Assembly (NCBI GenBank): GCA_035547155.1 | Contig: DASZVJ010000197.1 | Span: forward strand, 1 to 34,200 | Direction: 5' to 3' | Length of the DNA: 34,200 bases | Source of the DNA: CAZNMF01 sp035547155 | GTDB lineage: Bacteria > Acidobacteriota > Vicinamibacteria > Vicinamibacterales > SCN-69-37 | In this document: piece by piece, positions 1 through 7,270 of the stretch | Position numbering within the stretch: position 1 is the stretch's first letter | Layout: each line of letters opens with the position of its first letter | Position numbers and translations under genes: made by a program | The notes under the pieces: model-generated | Seen by the model: only the letters and a program-made list of their open reading frames with translations | What the model was told of the DNA's origin: nothing | Databases searched by the model: none

Positions 1-276
1 CGTGAGACGCAGTGGGGCACGGTCCTGGCCTGGGAACCGCCTGAACGGCTGATCCTTGCGTGGCAACTAGACGCCGAACGCCGCTATGACGCCAGCCTGG
101 TTACCGAGGTTGAAATCTGTTTCGCTCCGGCACCGGGCGGCGGCACAGAAGTGAGCCTCGAACACCGCAATCTCGATCGTTTCCGCAAGCACGCCGAGCA
201 TTGGGCGACGGCAATTGGCGACGGTTGGTCGGTGATGCTCTCGAAATTCCAGGACTTCACGTGTGCCGAGGCGTGA
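1..276 (+). CDS. SRPBCC/AHSA1-domain protein, 5'-truncated by window edge
   Basis: The reading frame is open from base 1 to a TGA at 274-276 and encodes the last 91 residues of a protein whose start lies outside the window. The segment with WGTVLAWEPPERLILAWQ, then TEVEICFAPAPGGGTEVSLEHRNL, broken here only by my quoting, is the typical C-terminal half of the AHSA1/SRPBCC fold: a strand describing how the signal is scaled, then a strand with the EHRN motif, then a final helix containing GDGWSVMLSKFQDF. It closely resembles the SRPBCC protein encoded at 1618-2130, which has the same WGQVLVWDPP and LEHRNFERMG features. Such proteins bind hydrophobic ligands or act as Aha1-like partners; no substrate can be read from the sequence. 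It probably belongs to the same transcription unit as the following two genes. Confidence 0.85.
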   Translation, partial: RETQWGTVLAWEPPERLILAWQLDAERRYDASLVTEVEICFAPAPGGGTEVSLEHRNLDRFRKHAEHWATAIGDGWSVMLSKFQDFTCAEA

Positions 277-375
277 GCGGGTGAACATGACGACCGGCGG
301 GCCGTTCGATCGGAAGGTCTGCAAGACCGCGAACAGTCTGCGCGATCGGTTTCCGAATTCCGGATAGGTGCCTCG

Positions 376-795
376 ATGCCCGACATCATGCACTTGGTGC
401 GCTTGAGTGCTCCACCTTCGGTCGCCTACGCCGCACTGACGACGTCGGAAGGTGTGCGGCGCTGGTGGACGCCCGATGCCCACATGGATGCGCATGTCGG
501 CGGCCACGGCGAATTTCGCTTCTACGGCGGGGACAAAGCAACGGTTGTCAGAATCGACGAACTGTCACACCCACGCCGGGTTGCATGGACGGTACTGTCG
601 TCATTCAGGCCGGAGTGGGTCGGGACGACCATCGTCTTCGAGCTTCGTGCTGCGGACCAAGGCTCCGAGCTCCTCTTCACACAACGCGGCTATCCGACGG
701 CCGACGAGGCATATGCCGTCTGTACGACGGGTTGGGGAATCTATTTCGCCCGCCTGCAGGAGTACTTCAAGGTGAGGCAGGACATCAACACTTGA
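376..795 (+). CDS. SRPBCC/AHSA1-family protein
   Basis: A 139-residue protein with the START-like SRPBCC fold. The N-terminus (HLVRLSAPPSVAYAALTT) is the first strand and helix, where family members carry the 'P..V..A.T....WW' signature; VRRWWTPDA is visible at about residues 27-35. Strands with GEFRFYGGD and RVAWTV follow, and the C-terminal helix closes the ligand cavity (TGWGIYFARLQEYF). Members are small soluble proteins that bind hydrophobic compounds or modify polyketide-like molecules; the specific ligand is unknown. It lies 99 bp after another SRPBCC gene and 31 bp before an ABM-fold gene, all on the plus strand, so cotranscription is likely. The ATG has only a weak upstream purine run, so the start is the least certain part of the call. 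Confidence 0.85.
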   Translation: MPDIMHLVRLSAPPSVAYAALTTSEGVRRWWTPDAHMDAHVGGHGEFRFYGGDKATVVRIDELSHPRRVAWTVLSSFRPEWVGTTIVFELRAADQGSELLFTQRGYPTADEAYAVCTTGWGIYFARLQEYFKVRQDINT

Positions 796-826
796 AGTCG
801 TGCGCACCTCAGTCAGGGAGAAAGGA

Positions 827-1198
827 ATGACACACGTCATGAACACCGCGGGAGCAGATGAAGTCGGCGGAATTATCGCTGGGTTTGAGCGTCAACTCGG
901 CGATCGGCGTCAGCCCCTGGCGATTATCGCGCGCTTTCGCGTACGTACCGGTGCAGGCGCGCGGCTCGCGGCAGCCTTCGGCGAGGCCTCCGCGCAGACA
1001 GCGCGAGAGGCTGGTGTGCTGACCTATCAGCTCCATCGAGAGACCGACAATGCTGACGCGTTCGTCGTGTACGAACGCTGGCGCAGCCTTGATGACCTCG
1101 AGGCGCACCTTCGCACGCCATACATCGCAGCGCTGCGCGCAGAGATTGACGCGGTCATGGTCGGAGAGCCGAGCTTCAACATCGTCATTCCGACCTGA
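827..1198 (+). CDS. Antibiotic biosynthesis monooxygenase (ABM)-domain protein
   Basis: The protein has 123 residues from the chosen start. After a short N-terminal tail it contains one ABM (dimeric alpha/beta barrel) domain: LAIIARFRVRTGAG begins the first strand, and GVLTYQLHRETDNADAFVVYERW carries the typical 'Y.....d....f...E.W' pattern, followed by the DLEAHLRTPYIAAL helix. Family members are small, often cofactor-free oxygenases or haem-degrading enzymes that work as homodimers. I chose ATG 827 because a GGGAG sequence sits at 816-820 with six bases of spacing; an in-frame GTG at 800 lacks a ribosome-binding site. The gene follows two SRPBCC genes and precedes an ArsR repressor, a setting typical of small-molecule modification or resistance clusters. 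Confidence 0.85.
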   Translation: MTHVMNTAGADEVGGIIAGFERQLGDRRQPLAIIARFRVRTGAGARLAAAFGEASAQTAREAGVLTYQLHRETDNADAFVVYERWRSLDDLEAHLRTPYIAALRAEIDAVMVGEPSFNIVIPT

Positions 1199-1273
1199 GG
1201 CCAACAGGCGACCGACCTGAGATTCATGCACTGCCTGCTTTGTTGAATGGGCAGCCTCATTCGATCCGACGCC

Positions 1274-1322
1274 TTGACATCTAAACTGGTAAGCATATAT
1301 TTACGGTAAGTGACTTCTTACC
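1274..1322 (+). promoter_or_regulatory. Promoter and operator-like repeats of the ArsR operon
   Basis: A -35 TTGACA (1274-1279) and -10 TATATT (1296-1301) are separated by 16 bp. Transcription should begin near the GTG start at 1310, so the mRNA would have almost no leader. GGTAAG occurs at 1288-1293 and 1305-1310 and is mirrored by CTTACC at 1317-1322; the last two form a 6-bp inverted repeat with a 6-nt spacer over the start codon. An imperfect palindrome, GTAAGCATATATTTAC (1289-1304), overlaps the -10. This is a plausible autoregulatory operator for the encoded ArsR protein (inference). Confidence 0.6.
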
Positions 1323-1621
1323 ACGAACGCCAGCTCGATGCGCTGGGCGACGCCACTCGCCGCGCGATCCTGGTGCGTCTGGCCGCCGGGCCGCTTCCGG
1401 TGGGCGAACTCTCGGGGCACTTCCCGATGAGTCGTCCCGCCATTTCCCAGCACCTGCGGATCCTCAAAGACGCCCGGCTGGTTACCCACACGGCCGTCGG
1501 CGCGCGTCGCGTGTACGCGATCGACCGCGAGGGCTTCGACGAGCTGCGCCGCTATTTCGATCAGTTCTGGGGAAGTGCTCTCTCATCCTTCAAGTCCAGA
1601 GTCGAAAGGAACCAGCGATGA
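1310..1621 (+). CDS. ArsR-family winged-helix transcriptional repressor
   Basis: A 103-residue protein that is almost entirely a winged-helix DNA-binding domain of the ArsR (SmtB-like) class. LDALGDATRRAILVRL is the typical first helix, PLPVGELSGHFPMSRPAISQHL the helix-turn-helix with recognition helix, and LVTHTAVGARRVYAID the wing. No cysteine-rich metal site is visible, so it belongs with metal-independent ArsR regulators that control adjacent SRPBCC genes. The start is GTG 1310, placed directly after a good -10 sequence, which points to leaderless translation. The stop overlaps the ATG of the SRPBCC gene (ATGA at 1618-1621), so the two are coupled. It is expected to repress its own operon through the repeats just upstream. 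Confidence 0.92.
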   Translation: MTSYHERQLDALGDATRRAILVRLAAGPLPVGELSGHFPMSRPAISQHLRILKDARLVTHTAVGARRVYAIDREGFDELRRYFDQFWGSALSSFKSRVERNQR

Positions 1622-2130
1622 CGATTGACGCCGATGGATCCGTACGCCGATCCATTACCGTGGCGGCCACGCCGGGCCACGCCTTCCGGGTGTTCACCGC
1701 GGACTTCGATTCGTGGTGGCCACGCACGCACCACATCGGCAAGTCGCCGATGACGAAGGCCATTATCGAAGGGCGGGTCGGCGGTCGCTGCTACTCGCAG
1801 CAGGAAGATGGCACCGAGTGTCCCTGGGGGCAAGTGCTGGTCTGGGATCCGCCGCACCTGATGGTCATCGCGTGGCAGATCACCGCTCAATGGGGATTCG
1901 AGCCCGACCTGACGCGCGCGAGCGAAGTCGAGGTGCGCTTCATCGATGCCGGCGGCGGACAGACGCGCGTCGATCTGGAACATCGGAACTTCGAGCGCAT
2001 GGGCCCCGAGGGCGCAACGATGCGGACGGCCGTCAGTGCGGCAGGCGGCTGGGGCACGCTCCTGGATCTCTTCGCTGCACGCGTCACGGCGGCGGCGGCA
2101 GCCGCCGATCAAGGAGCGGCTGCGCGATGA
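1618..2130 (+). CDS. SRPBCC/AHSA1-family protein (ArsR partner)
   Basis: A 170-residue SRPBCC protein. RSITVAATPGHAFRVFTADFDSWWP at the N-terminus carries the WW motif of AHSA1 domains; the central WGQVLVWDPPHLMVIAWQ and VDLEHRNFERMG strands match the truncated gene at 1-276, so these are probably paralogues. The C-terminal GGWGTLLDLFAARV helix covers the hydrophobic cavity. The ATG overlaps the ArsR stop (ATGA), and its own TGA overlaps the next gene's ATG, giving a three-gene coupled operon. ArsR-SRPBCC gene pairs are very common in soil bacteria, but the ligand or reaction is generally unknown, and nothing here identifies it. Confidence 0.9.
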   Translation: MTIDADGSVRRSITVAATPGHAFRVFTADFDSWWPRTHHIGKSPMTKAIIEGRVGGRCYSQQEDGTECPWGQVLVWDPPHLMVIAWQITAQWGFEPDLTRASEVEVRFIDAGGGQTRVDLEHRNFERMGPEGATMRTAVSAAGGWGTLLDLFAARVTAAAAAADQGAAAR

Positions 2131-2618
2131 GCCCACTGATCAGCACGTCCACTCCGACATTCTGGCTGCGCGCCGCATCGATCGTCGCGCTGCTCTTCGC
2201 CGTCGGCCACACGCTCGGCGCCCCGTGGACGCCGGCGACCGGCGCCGCCGCGACGGGCGTCGTCGGCGCCATGAAGTCCGTTCACTTCGTCGCGATGGGT
2301 TCGGATGCCACCTACTGGGGCTTCTACTTCGGATTCGGCCTCAGCATCACGTGTTATCTCGTCGCGCTCGCGATCATTACATGGCAGATCGCCGCACTCG
2401 CGCGGTCCGAGGCGCGGAGACTGCGCGCGACCATCCTGACGCTCGCGGCACTGTACACGGCGATCGGTGTCCTGTCGTGGATGTTTTTCTTCGCCGCTCC
2501 TCTGGTGCTGTCGACTATCGTTGTCGCGTGCCTCCTCGTGGCGTTTAGCTGCACCCACCGAGGCGCGCGATCGGCCGCCGCGGTGTCCGGCGGACGCACG
2601 AGTGCGCCAGTCGCATGA
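2127..2618 (+). CDS. Four-helix membrane protein of unknown function
   Basis: A 163-residue integral membrane protein. Four hydrophobic segments are apparent, at roughly residues 10-30 (containing IVALLFAVGHTLGAPW), 63-90 (WGFYFGFGLSITCYLVALAI), 100-120 and 122-145. The GHTLG motif in the first segment and the 'YWGFYFGFG' stretch recall small membrane proteins often annotated as LIC_13387-like; I recognise the pattern but not a function. ATG 2127 overlaps the SRPBCC stop and is preceded by AAGGAG at 2111-2116, so it is the third, coupled gene of the ArsR operon. The gene ends 43 bp before a convergent gene, with no obvious terminator between them. Confidence 0.8.
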   Translation: MSPLISTSTPTFWLRAASIVALLFAVGHTLGAPWTPATGAAATGVVGAMKSVHFVAMGSDATYWGFYFGFGLSITCYLVALAIITWQIAALARSEARRLRATILTLAALYTAIGVLSWMFFFAAPLVLSTIVVACLLVAFSCTHRGARSAAAVSGGRTSAPVA

Positions 2619-2661
2619 GTGCCAGCCGCGTGGAGAACGCCGGTTTTGTTGATTCAACCCG

Positions 2662-3756
2662 TCAGACAGCACGTGCTCCGTGGGCGCCGAAGAATCGACA
2701 CACGTCGCCGACGAAAGCGTCCGGGATCTCGAGTGCGGCGAAGTGCCCCCCGCGCTCGGCATCGGTCCAGTGTGTCACGTCGTAACCGCGCTCAATCCAC
2801 GACCGTGGCGGAAACGGCGCCTCGAGCGGGCATCGCAGAATCCCAGTCGGAACCCCGACGCGCGTCGTCCGAGCGAAGGCCAGCGGCGTCCGTTCAGACT
2901 CGAAGTACAGCCGCACTGATGACGCGATCGTGTTCGTGAACCAATAGAGAGAGATGTTCGTGAGGATGTCGTTGAATCCCGGACGGGTCCGAGGGTCCGA
3001 CCATTCGACGAACTTCTCCGCGATCCACGCGGCGAGCCCAATCGGCGAATCGGTCAGACCGTAGGCGATCGTCAGTGGTCTTGTGCGCTGCACATGTCCA
3101 TATGCCCCGGCTTCCGCGGCCCATTCGTCCTTGCGACGCAGGAACGCCAGCTCCTCATCGGTGTGCTCGCCGACGACGAACGGGGCGTACGATCCGGGAA
3201 TGTAGTTGAGATGGAGGCCGACGACTCGGCGAGCGTATTTCAACGCCAGCCACGTCCCGATGCCAGCTCCCCAATCGCCGCCTTGCACGCCAAATCTCTC
3301 ATAGCCGAGAGCCGACATCAGGTTCGCCACGACCTCGGCAATCCGCGCGTTCGAATAGCCCGCGGCAGGCAGCGGCGAGAATCCATAACCGGGCAGGGAC
3401 GGCACCACCACATGAAAGTCTCGGACGAGACGCGGAACGACGTGCCGCATCTCGACGAACGATCCGGGCCAGCCGTGTAGCAAGACCAGCGGCATGGCCG
3501 AACGTCGAGAGCAGCGCGCGTGGAGATAGTGCAGCTGCGTGCCGGACACGTCTTGAATGAACTGCGGCAGCTGATTCAGCAGTGCTTCCTGCCGACGCCA
3601 GTCGAACGCTTCCAGCCAGTGCTTCACGAGCGCATCGACGTGGACCAATGGCAAGCCGCCATCTTCGGTGACACCCCTTGGACGTCGACTTCGCTCCAGG
3701 CGATGGCAGAGATCGACCAGTTCCGATTCCGCGATGTCAATGCGAAATTCGCGCAT
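2662..3756 (-). CDS. Epoxide hydrolase (EHN-type alpha/beta hydrolase)
   Basis: A 364-residue protein with the N-terminal epoxide hydrolase domain (EHN, about residues 1-105) followed by an alpha/beta-hydrolase core. HGWPGS (94-99) forms the oxyanion region, GGDWGA places nucleophile Asp161, and GGHFAALE gives catalytic His338; LPGYGFS is the strand typical of juvenile-hormone/microsomal epoxide hydrolases. The reaction would be hydration of an epoxide to a diol through an aspartyl ester. There is no signal peptide, so it should be cytoplasmic. It is the last gene of a three-gene minus-strand operon; its start lies inside the 3' end of the CPBP protease gene (20-bp overlap). Length and motifs are complete, so it should be functional; the substrate is unknown. 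Confidence 0.93.
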   Translation of the reverse strand: MREFRIDIAESELVDLCHRLERSRRPRGVTEDGGLPLVHVDALVKHWLEAFDWRRQEALLNQLPQFIQDVSGTQLHYLHARCSRRSAMPLVLLHGWPGSFVEMRHVVPRLVRDFHVVVPSLPGYGFSPLPAAGYSNARIAEVVANLMSALGYERFGVQGGDWGAGIGTWLALKYARRVVGLHLNYIPGSYAPFVVGEHTDEELAFLRRKDEWAAEAGAYGHVQRTRPLTIAYGLTDSPIGLAAWIAEKFVEWSDPRTRPGFNDILTNISLYWFTNTIASSVRLYFESERTPLAFARTTRVGVPTGILRCPLEAPFPPRSWIERGYDVTHWTDAERGGHFAALEIPDAFVGDVCRFFGAHGARAV

Positions 3757-4567
3757 AGGAGACGAATGTCACGGCCCCCACAACCACCCACAGCGCCAGC
3801 GCATAAAGCGCGTACCAGAACGCCTCGTCAGCCGCAGAGATGTGGGGCGGGCTGAGCAGCACCAGCGAGCCGGTCGAACTGGCATGCATCAACTGCGCGG
3901 GAAGCACGCTTTCGGTGTGCACGTAGATCCATGTCATCAGAATGCGCATGGCCGTGAGGACGGCGGCGAAGGCCAGAAAGAAGAACGGCAGCGCCGACCC
4001 GTGCGGACCGGCTGCGCCGAGGAAGTTCACGACCGGCAGATGCCAGCACGCCCACATCACGCCAAGAAGCGTGGCGCTCACCAGGGGCGTGAACCGCTGC
4101 CCGAGCTGCGGAAGGAGGTATCCCGTCCAACCGATTTCCTCAAATACTCCAGGAAACACTCCGAAGAGAATGCCCCAGATGAAGAACCCTGGCGTGAAGG
4201 TCTCCGACATCCGACTCAAAACGCCGAGTACGACAAGGATGACCGCCGGTGGAAGAAGCAGCGCGCTGACATACCAGCGCACGCCGAAACGCCAGTGGTG
4301 CATCCGTGCGGCTAACGCTCGGGTGCCGGCTGAGCCTTCCACCGCACGCGTGGCAACAACGCTTACCACAGCAACACTGACGACTAGCAGCGGAAAGAGG
4401 ACGAAGGCGTCTGCCGGCTGCATTGATTCGCCCCGGGCGAGCCTCGGCCCGACGACGACCGCGAACGAGAGCCAGGAAAAGAGCACGACAGCGGCATAAA
4501 AGCTGCCAATTGGATGCTTTCGAAACCAGGCGCTTGTGCGGCACCGCATTCGGCCGAGCGCGCTCAT
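3737..4567 (-). CDS. CPBP-family intramembrane metalloprotease
   Basis: A 276-residue polytopic membrane protein with six to eight hydrophobic segments. The C-terminal half carries the CPBP (Abi/Rce1-like) motifs: FEEIGWTGYLLP with Glu143-Glu144, HLPVVNF with His176, and LMHASSTG with His228, the expected glutamate/histidine set of the membrane-embedded active site. The position of the usual EExxxR arginine is Thr, a variation also seen in other family members as far as I recall. Such enzymes cleave prenylated or membrane proteins and some confer self-immunity to peptides; the substrate is unknown. The ATG overlaps the upstream gene's stop (ATGA on the minus strand at 4567-4564), showing coupling with the Tat-exported hydrolase. 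Confidence 0.9.
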   Translation of the reverse strand: MSALGRMRCRTSAWFRKHPIGSFYAAVVLFSWLSFAVVVGPRLARGESMQPADAFVLFPLLVVSVAVVSVVATRAVEGSAGTRALAARMHHWRFGVRWYVSALLLPPAVILVVLGVLSRMSETFTPGFFIWGILFGVFPGVFEEIGWTGYLLPQLGQRFTPLVSATLLGVMWACWHLPVVNFLGAAGPHGSALPFFFLAFAAVLTAMRILMTWIYVHTESVLPAQLMHASSTGSLVLLSPPHISAADEAFWYALYALALWVVVGAVTFVSYARISH

Positions 4568-6447
4568 CGAGGCTGTTTTCCCTTCGCGCGGTGGCTGGGT
4601 GCCGGCGACTGCAGTTGTTCCCCCTCGCTGGTCCCGCCGAGGAAGGTGCGCACCGACCGGTACAGATCGAATCGACTGGTTTCCAAGTGCATCACGTGCG
4701 TGCCGCGAGGGATCACGACGTCACGCTTCAGTGGGCAGTTCGTGAGGGCCTGCGAGAGCCACCGCGCGTCGGCATTCCGCGTCACGCTGTCCCATTCGCC
4801 CCTGATGATCAGCGTTGGACAGACGACTTGAGCAGGGTCGTAAACGAAGTGACCAGCCCACGCTCGATCAATGTCGACACTTGGTCCGTTCGGAACCCGC
4901 ACGCTTGCGGGAACTCTGGTGCGGCTCTCGGGATCGCTATCCAAGTACGTCTGCGCCCACTCGTCGAAATGACGTTCCTCCAACACTGGGGCATTGCCGC
5001 GTGGCACATACCCGAGGAACCGGTTTCGCTGATCCTCGATCGTGACGTAGACGAACGAGGGTTCTTTCGCTTTTGTAGCCGTACTTCGGGAGGTCGGCTC
5101 TCGGCGCGTCACCGGCCCAAACAGAACAAGCCGACTCACGACGGCCGGTCGGCTCGTGGTGCAGATGCCGGCAGCCAGAGTGCCCCATGAGTGGGCGATC
5201 ACCGAAACGGCCGGCGCGCCTCGTCGTTCGCAGATTTCGAGGATGGCGGTCATCAGTTGCTGGCTGCACACCTCCGCCCGCCCAGGTGGGTCGTGGCGCC
5301 CCGGTGCCTGTAGCGAATTCGTGTAGCGATCCGAATGCCCGTACCCCGCGAAATCAAGCGCCCATACGTCGTAGCCGGCCTCAGAGAGGTCGTCCATCCA
5401 CGAGTGACCGTCGAAGCGGTAAGCCGCTGCCAGATCAGACGGAAACGAGGATCCGTGGACGAAGAGCACGATCTTCGACGGGTCGACATCCGTTGCCCCT
5501 CGAGGCGGTAGATGTCGGAGTCCGAGCGTCAGAGACGTGCCCGTCCACGGAATTCGAATCAGTTCCGGGGTCGCCGGCACAGCCTCGGCCCGCGTCGCCG
5601 GCGCGCCGAAATATTGGGGAGCTTCCTCGCGACATAGCAGTCCGTAGTCGCGCTCGACTTCGACGATCGCGACCTGCCAGACGACTCCACGGCTCGTGAA
5701 CCGACGTAGTGCCGTCGTGACCTGACGGCTCCAGCGTGATGCTCCCTCTTCGCCGGGCCAGACGCTCAGGGCCACGAGACCATATGGCGATGATGGCAGG
5801 CTCTCGAACAACTCGCTGCCCGCGGATCCCTTGTCCTGATGCGCCACGCCATCCAAACGCGTGAACTCTGAATCCACGCGAGACCGCGTGGCTTCGTCGC
5901 TGACCGTTGCCGACGCCAGAACCACGAAGCGCGGCGCGCGTCTTCTCGGATCGTTGTAGGCCGTTCGTCTGGCCGGACGCCACGGCCCAGACGCATCGCT
6001 ATGTTCCAGGCTGACGACCTGTCCAACGCGCAGCCGATAGTCATCGAAAATCCCATTGCGACCTTTCTCTTGGGCGGCATGGTGTTCGGGATGCGTGCGC
6101 CAGCGCGTCAGGGCGGCTTCGTCAGCCCACTGGGACAACGAGAGCAGCCACCCGGGACGCGCGCGGCTCGCGAATCGTTCTATCGAACGGAATCCATCAA
6201 CCCGATCCAGCCGAGGCCGCAATGCCGCTGCCAGTTCCAGGTATTGACCTCGCCCTTGCTCGCTCGGCTTCACCTCGAAGATCACCGCGAAACGCAGACC
6301 CGAAGAGGTCTGTTCGCCGATGGGTTCGCCCGCCGAAGTCAGAGCGGACGTGTTTGCAGCGGCAAGGGAGGGCCCATACGCGAAGGCGCTACCAAGGACA
6401 GTCGCCCCATGCCTCAAGAAGTCCCGACGTTCGATGTCGTCTGTCAT
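4564..6447 (-). CDS. Tat-exported fusion of two ABM-like domains and an alpha/beta hydrolase
   Basis: From ATG 6447 the protein has 627 residues. ERRDFLRHG (residues 6-14) followed by a hydrophobic stretch is a twin-arginine export signal, so it should be folded before export. Residues about 51-148 form an ABM-like domain (FAVIFEVKPSEQGRGQYLEL start; WLLSLSQWADEAALTRW), and residues about 172-275 look like a second, more divergent ABM-like domain. The C-terminal third is an alpha/beta hydrolase: FVHGSS oxyanion region near 330, nucleophile Ser420 in AHSWGT, acid Asp553 in GEWDS and His584 in RGTHVM. The open frame extends 70 codons upstream, but that part lacks a ribosome-binding site and overlaps the divergent regulator; GGGAG lies 10 bases before 6447. 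Head of a coupled operon with a CPBP protease and an epoxide hydrolase. Substrate unknown. Confidence 0.85.
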   Translation of the reverse strand: MTDDIERRDFLRHGATVLGSAFAYGPSLAAANTSALTSAGEPIGEQTSSGLRFAVIFEVKPSEQGRGQYLELAAALRPRLDRVDGFRSIERFASRARPGWLLSLSQWADEAALTRWRTHPEHHAAQEKGRNGIFDDYRLRVGQVVSLEHSDASGPWRPARRTAYNDPRRRAPRFVVLASATVSDEATRSRVDSEFTRLDGVAHQDKGSAGSELFESLPSSPYGLVALSVWPGEEGASRWSRQVTTALRRFTSRGVVWQVAIVEVERDYGLLCREEAPQYFGAPATRAEAVPATPELIRIPWTGTSLTLGLRHLPPRGATDVDPSKIVLFVHGSSFPSDLAAAYRFDGHSWMDDLSEAGYDVWALDFAGYGHSDRYTNSLQAPGRHDPPGRAEVCSQQLMTAILEICERRGAPAVSVIAHSWGTLAAGICTTSRPAVVSRLVLFGPVTRREPTSRSTATKAKEPSFVYVTIEDQRNRFLGYVPRGNAPVLEERHFDEWAQTYLDSDPESRTRVPASVRVPNGPSVDIDRAWAGHFVYDPAQVVCPTLIIRGEWDSVTRNADARWLSQALTNCPLKRDVVIPRGTHVMHLETSRFDLYRSVRTFLGGTSEGEQLQSPAPSHRAKGKQPR

Positions 6448-6510
6448 GTCGTTGTGCTCCCTTGAATGACGTCGCCAGTATCTCGAAGGAAGTAGCACAG
6501 ACATTTCAGC

Positions 6511-6516
6511 TACAAT
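6511..6516 (+). promoter_or_regulatory. -10 element directly before the regulator gene (leaderless)
   Basis: TACAAT at 6511-6516 ends six bases before ATG 6523, so transcription would start at or next to the start codon. No ribosome-binding site is present. No convincing -35 is seen. TTCA at 6505-6508 and TGAA at 6517-6520 flank it symmetrically and might be operator half-sites in this 75-bp divergent promoter region (inference). Confidence 0.5.
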
Positions 6517-6522
6517 TGAACT

Positions 6523-7221
6523 ATGGATGTCGACGAGGTCACCGCCGTCGAACGCGTCCGGGCGGTCGCCGTGCTCGTCGGCGAACCCGCTCGGGCCGTC
6601 ATGCTCTGGAGTCTGCTTGAAGGCCGATCGAAGCCCGCGAGCGAATTGGCGTTTCATGCAAACGTATCAGCCCAGTCGGCGAGCGGGCATCTCGCGAAGT
6701 TGCTCCGAGCGGGTCTTCTGGCGGTCGAGCGTCGTGGACGCCATCGGTTCTACAAACTCGCGAATGCGGAGGTCGCGACGGCCGTCGAGTCGATCGCCGC
6801 GCTCATGCCAAGAGACCACGTGCCCCGACTGCCTTCACGGCAGACACCGATGCTTAGGTACGCGAGATCGTGCTACGACCACCTCGCTGGCAGCCTTGGG
6901 GTGGAGATCACGGAGGCGTTGCAGCGTAAACGATGGCTCCTGCCAGAAGGAAAGGGATACCTGGTGACGCCGAGCGGTATTCGGGGCCTCGCGACAATCG
7001 GTATCGACCTTGGCGCGCTACGGATGCCGCGACGTGCGCTGACGCGTCAATGCCTCGACTGGAGCGAGCGCCGGCCGCATCTCGCAGGCGCCGTCGGTGC
7101 AGAGCTCCTCAAAGCGCTCCTGACAGCCAGGTGGCTTGTGCGCGTCCGCGATACCCGCGCCCTTCGTGTGACCAATGAAGGACGCCGTGAACTGAATGCC
7201 ATGTTTGGCCTCAGCTTGTAG
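6523..7221 (+). CDS. ArsR-type winged-helix transcriptional regulator, long form
   Basis: A 232-residue protein. The N-terminal 90 residues are an ArsR-like winged helix: LVGEPARAVMLWSLLEG, then SELAFHANVSAQSASGHL (helix-turn-helix) and VERRGRHRFYKLAN (wing). The remainder is a C-terminal domain containing RSCYDHLAGSLGV near residue 117 and CLDWSERRPHLAG near residue 180. Both Cys-containing motifs are conserved in this long ArsR subclass, where they may sense a ligand, but their role is not established to my knowledge. It is divergent from, and only 75 bp away from, the Tat-hydrolase operon, which makes that operon its most likely target besides itself. The ATG follows a TACAAT element by six bases, suggesting leaderless expression. 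Confidence 0.9.
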   Translation: MDVDEVTAVERVRAVAVLVGEPARAVMLWSLLEGRSKPASELAFHANVSAQSASGHLAKLLRAGLLAVERRGRHRFYKLANAEVATAVESIAALMPRDHVPRLPSRQTPMLRYARSCYDHLAGSLGVEITEALQRKRWLLPEGKGYLVTPSGIRGLATIGIDLGALRMPRRALTRQCLDWSERRPHLAGAVGAELLKALLTARWLVRVRDTRALRVTNEGRRELNAMFGLSL

Positions 7222-7270
7222 AGACGAGTCACTTTCCAACGGCTCATGATGGGTGCGATCAGCCATTCCT

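Noticed and set aside
287..367. 26-codon open frame between two SRPBCC genes
   Set aside because: Too short and lacking a convincing ribosome-binding site or conservation evidence.
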